Positions 6,501 to 6,642 of a stretch of 6,642 nt of DNA are shown here, piece after piece. The notes under the pieces were generated by a model. It was not told where the DNA came from. It worked only from the letters and a program-made list of their open reading frames with translations, and searched no databases. The DNA comes from Bacillota bacterium (lineage in GTDB: Bacteria; Bacillota; Desulfotomaculia; Desulfotomaculales; Desulfallaceae), in contig WQUS01000091.1 of NCBI GenBank assembly GCA_009781965.1, positions 1 through 6,642 on the forward strand, read 5' to 3'. Position 1 is the stretch's first letter; each line of letters begins with the position of its first letter. A program made the position numbers and the translations under genes.

Positions 6501-6642
6501 AAGCCGGACTTATAATTGGTGTGAGTTTGATATTTGCCGGATCAACTTGAAAGCTCACATTAAATGTTTTGGATCCGAAACTGGTTCCACCGTTAACTGT
6601 GATTACGGAGGTATATGTGCCGGCGGCAAGCCCTGTTTTAGG
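3532..6642 (-). CDS. Large surface protein: Ig-like repeats, CHAP hydrolase domain, InlB B-type repeats (5' end outside window)
   Basis: The frame is open to the right edge, giving 1036 residues without the start. The GTG at 6558 is internal, because the upstream codons continue a beta-repeat (GLAAGTYTSVITVNGG). Numbering from the first visible residue, 39-126 and 130-213 are two Ig-like repeats sharing GSITCTLTTDQA and FTDITLAGNRTV. About 216-403 is a CHAP domain: Cys281 in GQWCHMFVSWC is the likely nucleophile, His360 in RIGHVGIV the base, and Glu376 in YTIEGNSN the third residue. CHAP domains cleave peptidoglycan as amidases or endopeptidases. About 428-620 is a little-known module (LPKAWSDYLSIEV ... 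IELFYII ... YYFATATDSA). Residues 626-960 are five 67-residue Listeria-Bacteroides (Flg_new) repeats of the VTFDSQGG ... GYTFAGWF ... AHWTQ type. A beta-rich tail (SASINKLNGNKNDLTIKV) ends the protein. There is no LPXTG motif or membrane anchor at the C-terminus, so any wall anchoring would be N-terminal or non-covalent. It acts outside the cell, probably in wall remodelling, adhesion or attack on other cells. The CHAP call is strong; the substrate is unknown. Confidence 0.9.
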   Translation of the reverse strand, partial: PKTGLAAGTYTSVITVNGGTSFGSKTFNVSFQVDPANIKLTPIISPAYIATDGSITCTLTTDQAATNVRIQLNGRAEEPTMTAVDTTKKKWTYTFTDITLAGNRTVTFSATGTNNKEVKTSAHFTVIGVDAKISPASIQVGGSITCTLTTDQAVAAATARLVGRGPDGEKMQGGPTKWTHQFTDITLAGNRTVEFEVTLADGNKFTVSKGFTVTDDPLHNFVQKALDEEGYHEKKTNNLLGNITTTATPTEKTQNSGTNNWTKYGAWFGPGYNGGDAGQWCHMFVSWCANFTNPSIIDSNRSNKSPSVHLVPKASYTVDGANYFKVKGQYRNGGRYGGTYSPKEGDIIYFYSTTKQRIGHVGIVTACDGNTVYTIEGNSNNEVVRHSYSISNSRIDGYGVMGGTSNGMTSTSGASARTITMEPEPTAGDSGQLISSILNLQDNTGQAWSAILPKAWSDYLSIEVLGENQNSLRVNFIGKSKLSKGDNSAGIELFYIINEDALNDDHWDGVHELGVINGIKYYFATATDSAIGCLFDALENKGSELDKDELALLGDDCVKAKEIKSNIYEAMSGVDQIKSYMTFTFNGESLTVPAEVESNTQNGFAFRTDNAMDGTIQTTLNQTYTVTFDSQGGGHVVSQTVVDESKATKPADPIRSGYTFAGWFLDDWAYDFGAAVTSSFILDAHWTQLAHIVTFDSQGGSHVVSQTVADESNITEPADPVRPGYAFAGWFLDDWAYDFGAAVTSSFVLDAHWTQLAHIVTFDSQGGSHVASQTIADESKATKPADPVRSGYTFAGWFLDNWSYDFDAAVISDFVLTAHWTQITHIVTFDSQGGSSVPQQTVADENKATKPADPVRSGYTFAGWFLDNWAYDFGAAVTSSFILNAHWTQITHIVTFDSQGGSHVPQQIVADKNVAAKPADPVRPGYTFAGWLLDNLAYDFRAAVTSSFILNARWAHADHAATIVNAVPSASINKLNGNKNDLTIKVTENLSDGTANVITKTFSVDNNVTDVYAVGIHNVYVEIKGGTQISACYIVE
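3763..4767 (-). repeat. Five tandem 201-bp repeats encoding InlB B-type (Flg_new) units
   Basis: The block encoding FDSQGG recurs at exact 201-base steps: its GCCGCC end falls at 3940, 4141, 4342, 4543 and 4744. In transcription order the units are 4767-4567, 4566-4366, 4365-4165, 4164-3964 and 3963-3763. Each unit is 67 codons with no indels. Units 1 and 2 share WTQLAHI and LDDWAYDFGAAVTSSF; units 3 and 4 share LDNW and WTQITHI; unit 5 is the most diverged (GWLLDNLAYDF, ARWAHADH). In Listeria internalins and many surface proteins this module is a small beta-grasp-like spacer or ligand-binding unit. Confidence 0.95.
6004..6528 (-). repeat. Two divergent Ig-like domain repeats before the CHAP domain
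   Basis: Units at about 6528-6265 and 6255-6004 share two conserved blocks, ISPA-x-I-xxx-GSITCTLTTDQA and FTDITLAGNRTV-x-F. The DNA of these blocks is nearly identical, for example GCTTGATCGGTTGTGAGCGT at 6185-6204 and 6452-6471. The segments between the blocks are strongly diverged and differ in length by two codons across one interval (267 against 261 bases between matching points). They look like bacterial Ig-like stalk domains that hold the hydrolase away from the anchor. Confidence 0.8.

Noticed and set aside
6541..6558. GTG at 6558 as the start of the CHAP protein
   Set aside because: The frame stays open to the window edge and encodes a typical beta-repeat (GLAAGTYTSVITV). There is no ribosome site before the GTG, and there would be no signal peptide. 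The true start lies outside the window.

Overview
The window reads as part of the chromosome of a Gram-positive, low-to-middle GC bacterium, most likely Bacillota and probably Clostridia. The reasons are strong AAGGAGG ribosome binding sites, Gram-positive-style signal peptides (Lys-rich start, hydrophobic core, AXA-type cleavage site), a CHAP cell-wall hydrolase domain carrying Listeria-Bacteroides (InlB B-type, Flg_new) repeats, and a secreted YD-repeat protein. The species cannot be named from the sequence.

All real genes lie on the minus strand, so transcription runs from right to left. From right to left they are: (1) 6642-3532, the 3' 1036 codons of a very large surface or secreted protein whose start lies beyond the right edge. 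It has the end of a beta-repeat, two Ig-like repeats, a CHAP peptidoglycan hydrolase domain, a poorly known middle module, five exact-period 67-residue InlB-type repeats and a short C-terminal beta domain. (2) A 209-base gap with a perfect 14-bp GC-rich hairpin just after the stop. (3) 3322-2147, a 391-residue exported protein of unknown function, which starts at a GTG behind a strong Shine-Dalgarno site. (4) A 123-base gap. (5) 2023-98, an exported Rhs/YD-repeat protein with a DUF6531-like entry domain. It stops abruptly in the middle of the YD repeats and has no Rhs core motif or toxin tip. (6) Positions 1-97, which do not continue the YD-repeat frame and may be the end of an insertion element or another recombination junction.

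Three consecutive export-targeted proteins on one strand suggest a cell-surface locus. A wall hydrolase with adhesive repeats, an unknown secreted partner and a YD-repeat shell protein could act together at the envelope or in contact with other cells. That link is inference from gene order only. No immunity gene, transposase, RNA gene, CRISPR array or convincing sigma-70 promoter is visible. The Rhs gene is probably a truncated remnant, or a short shell-only form.
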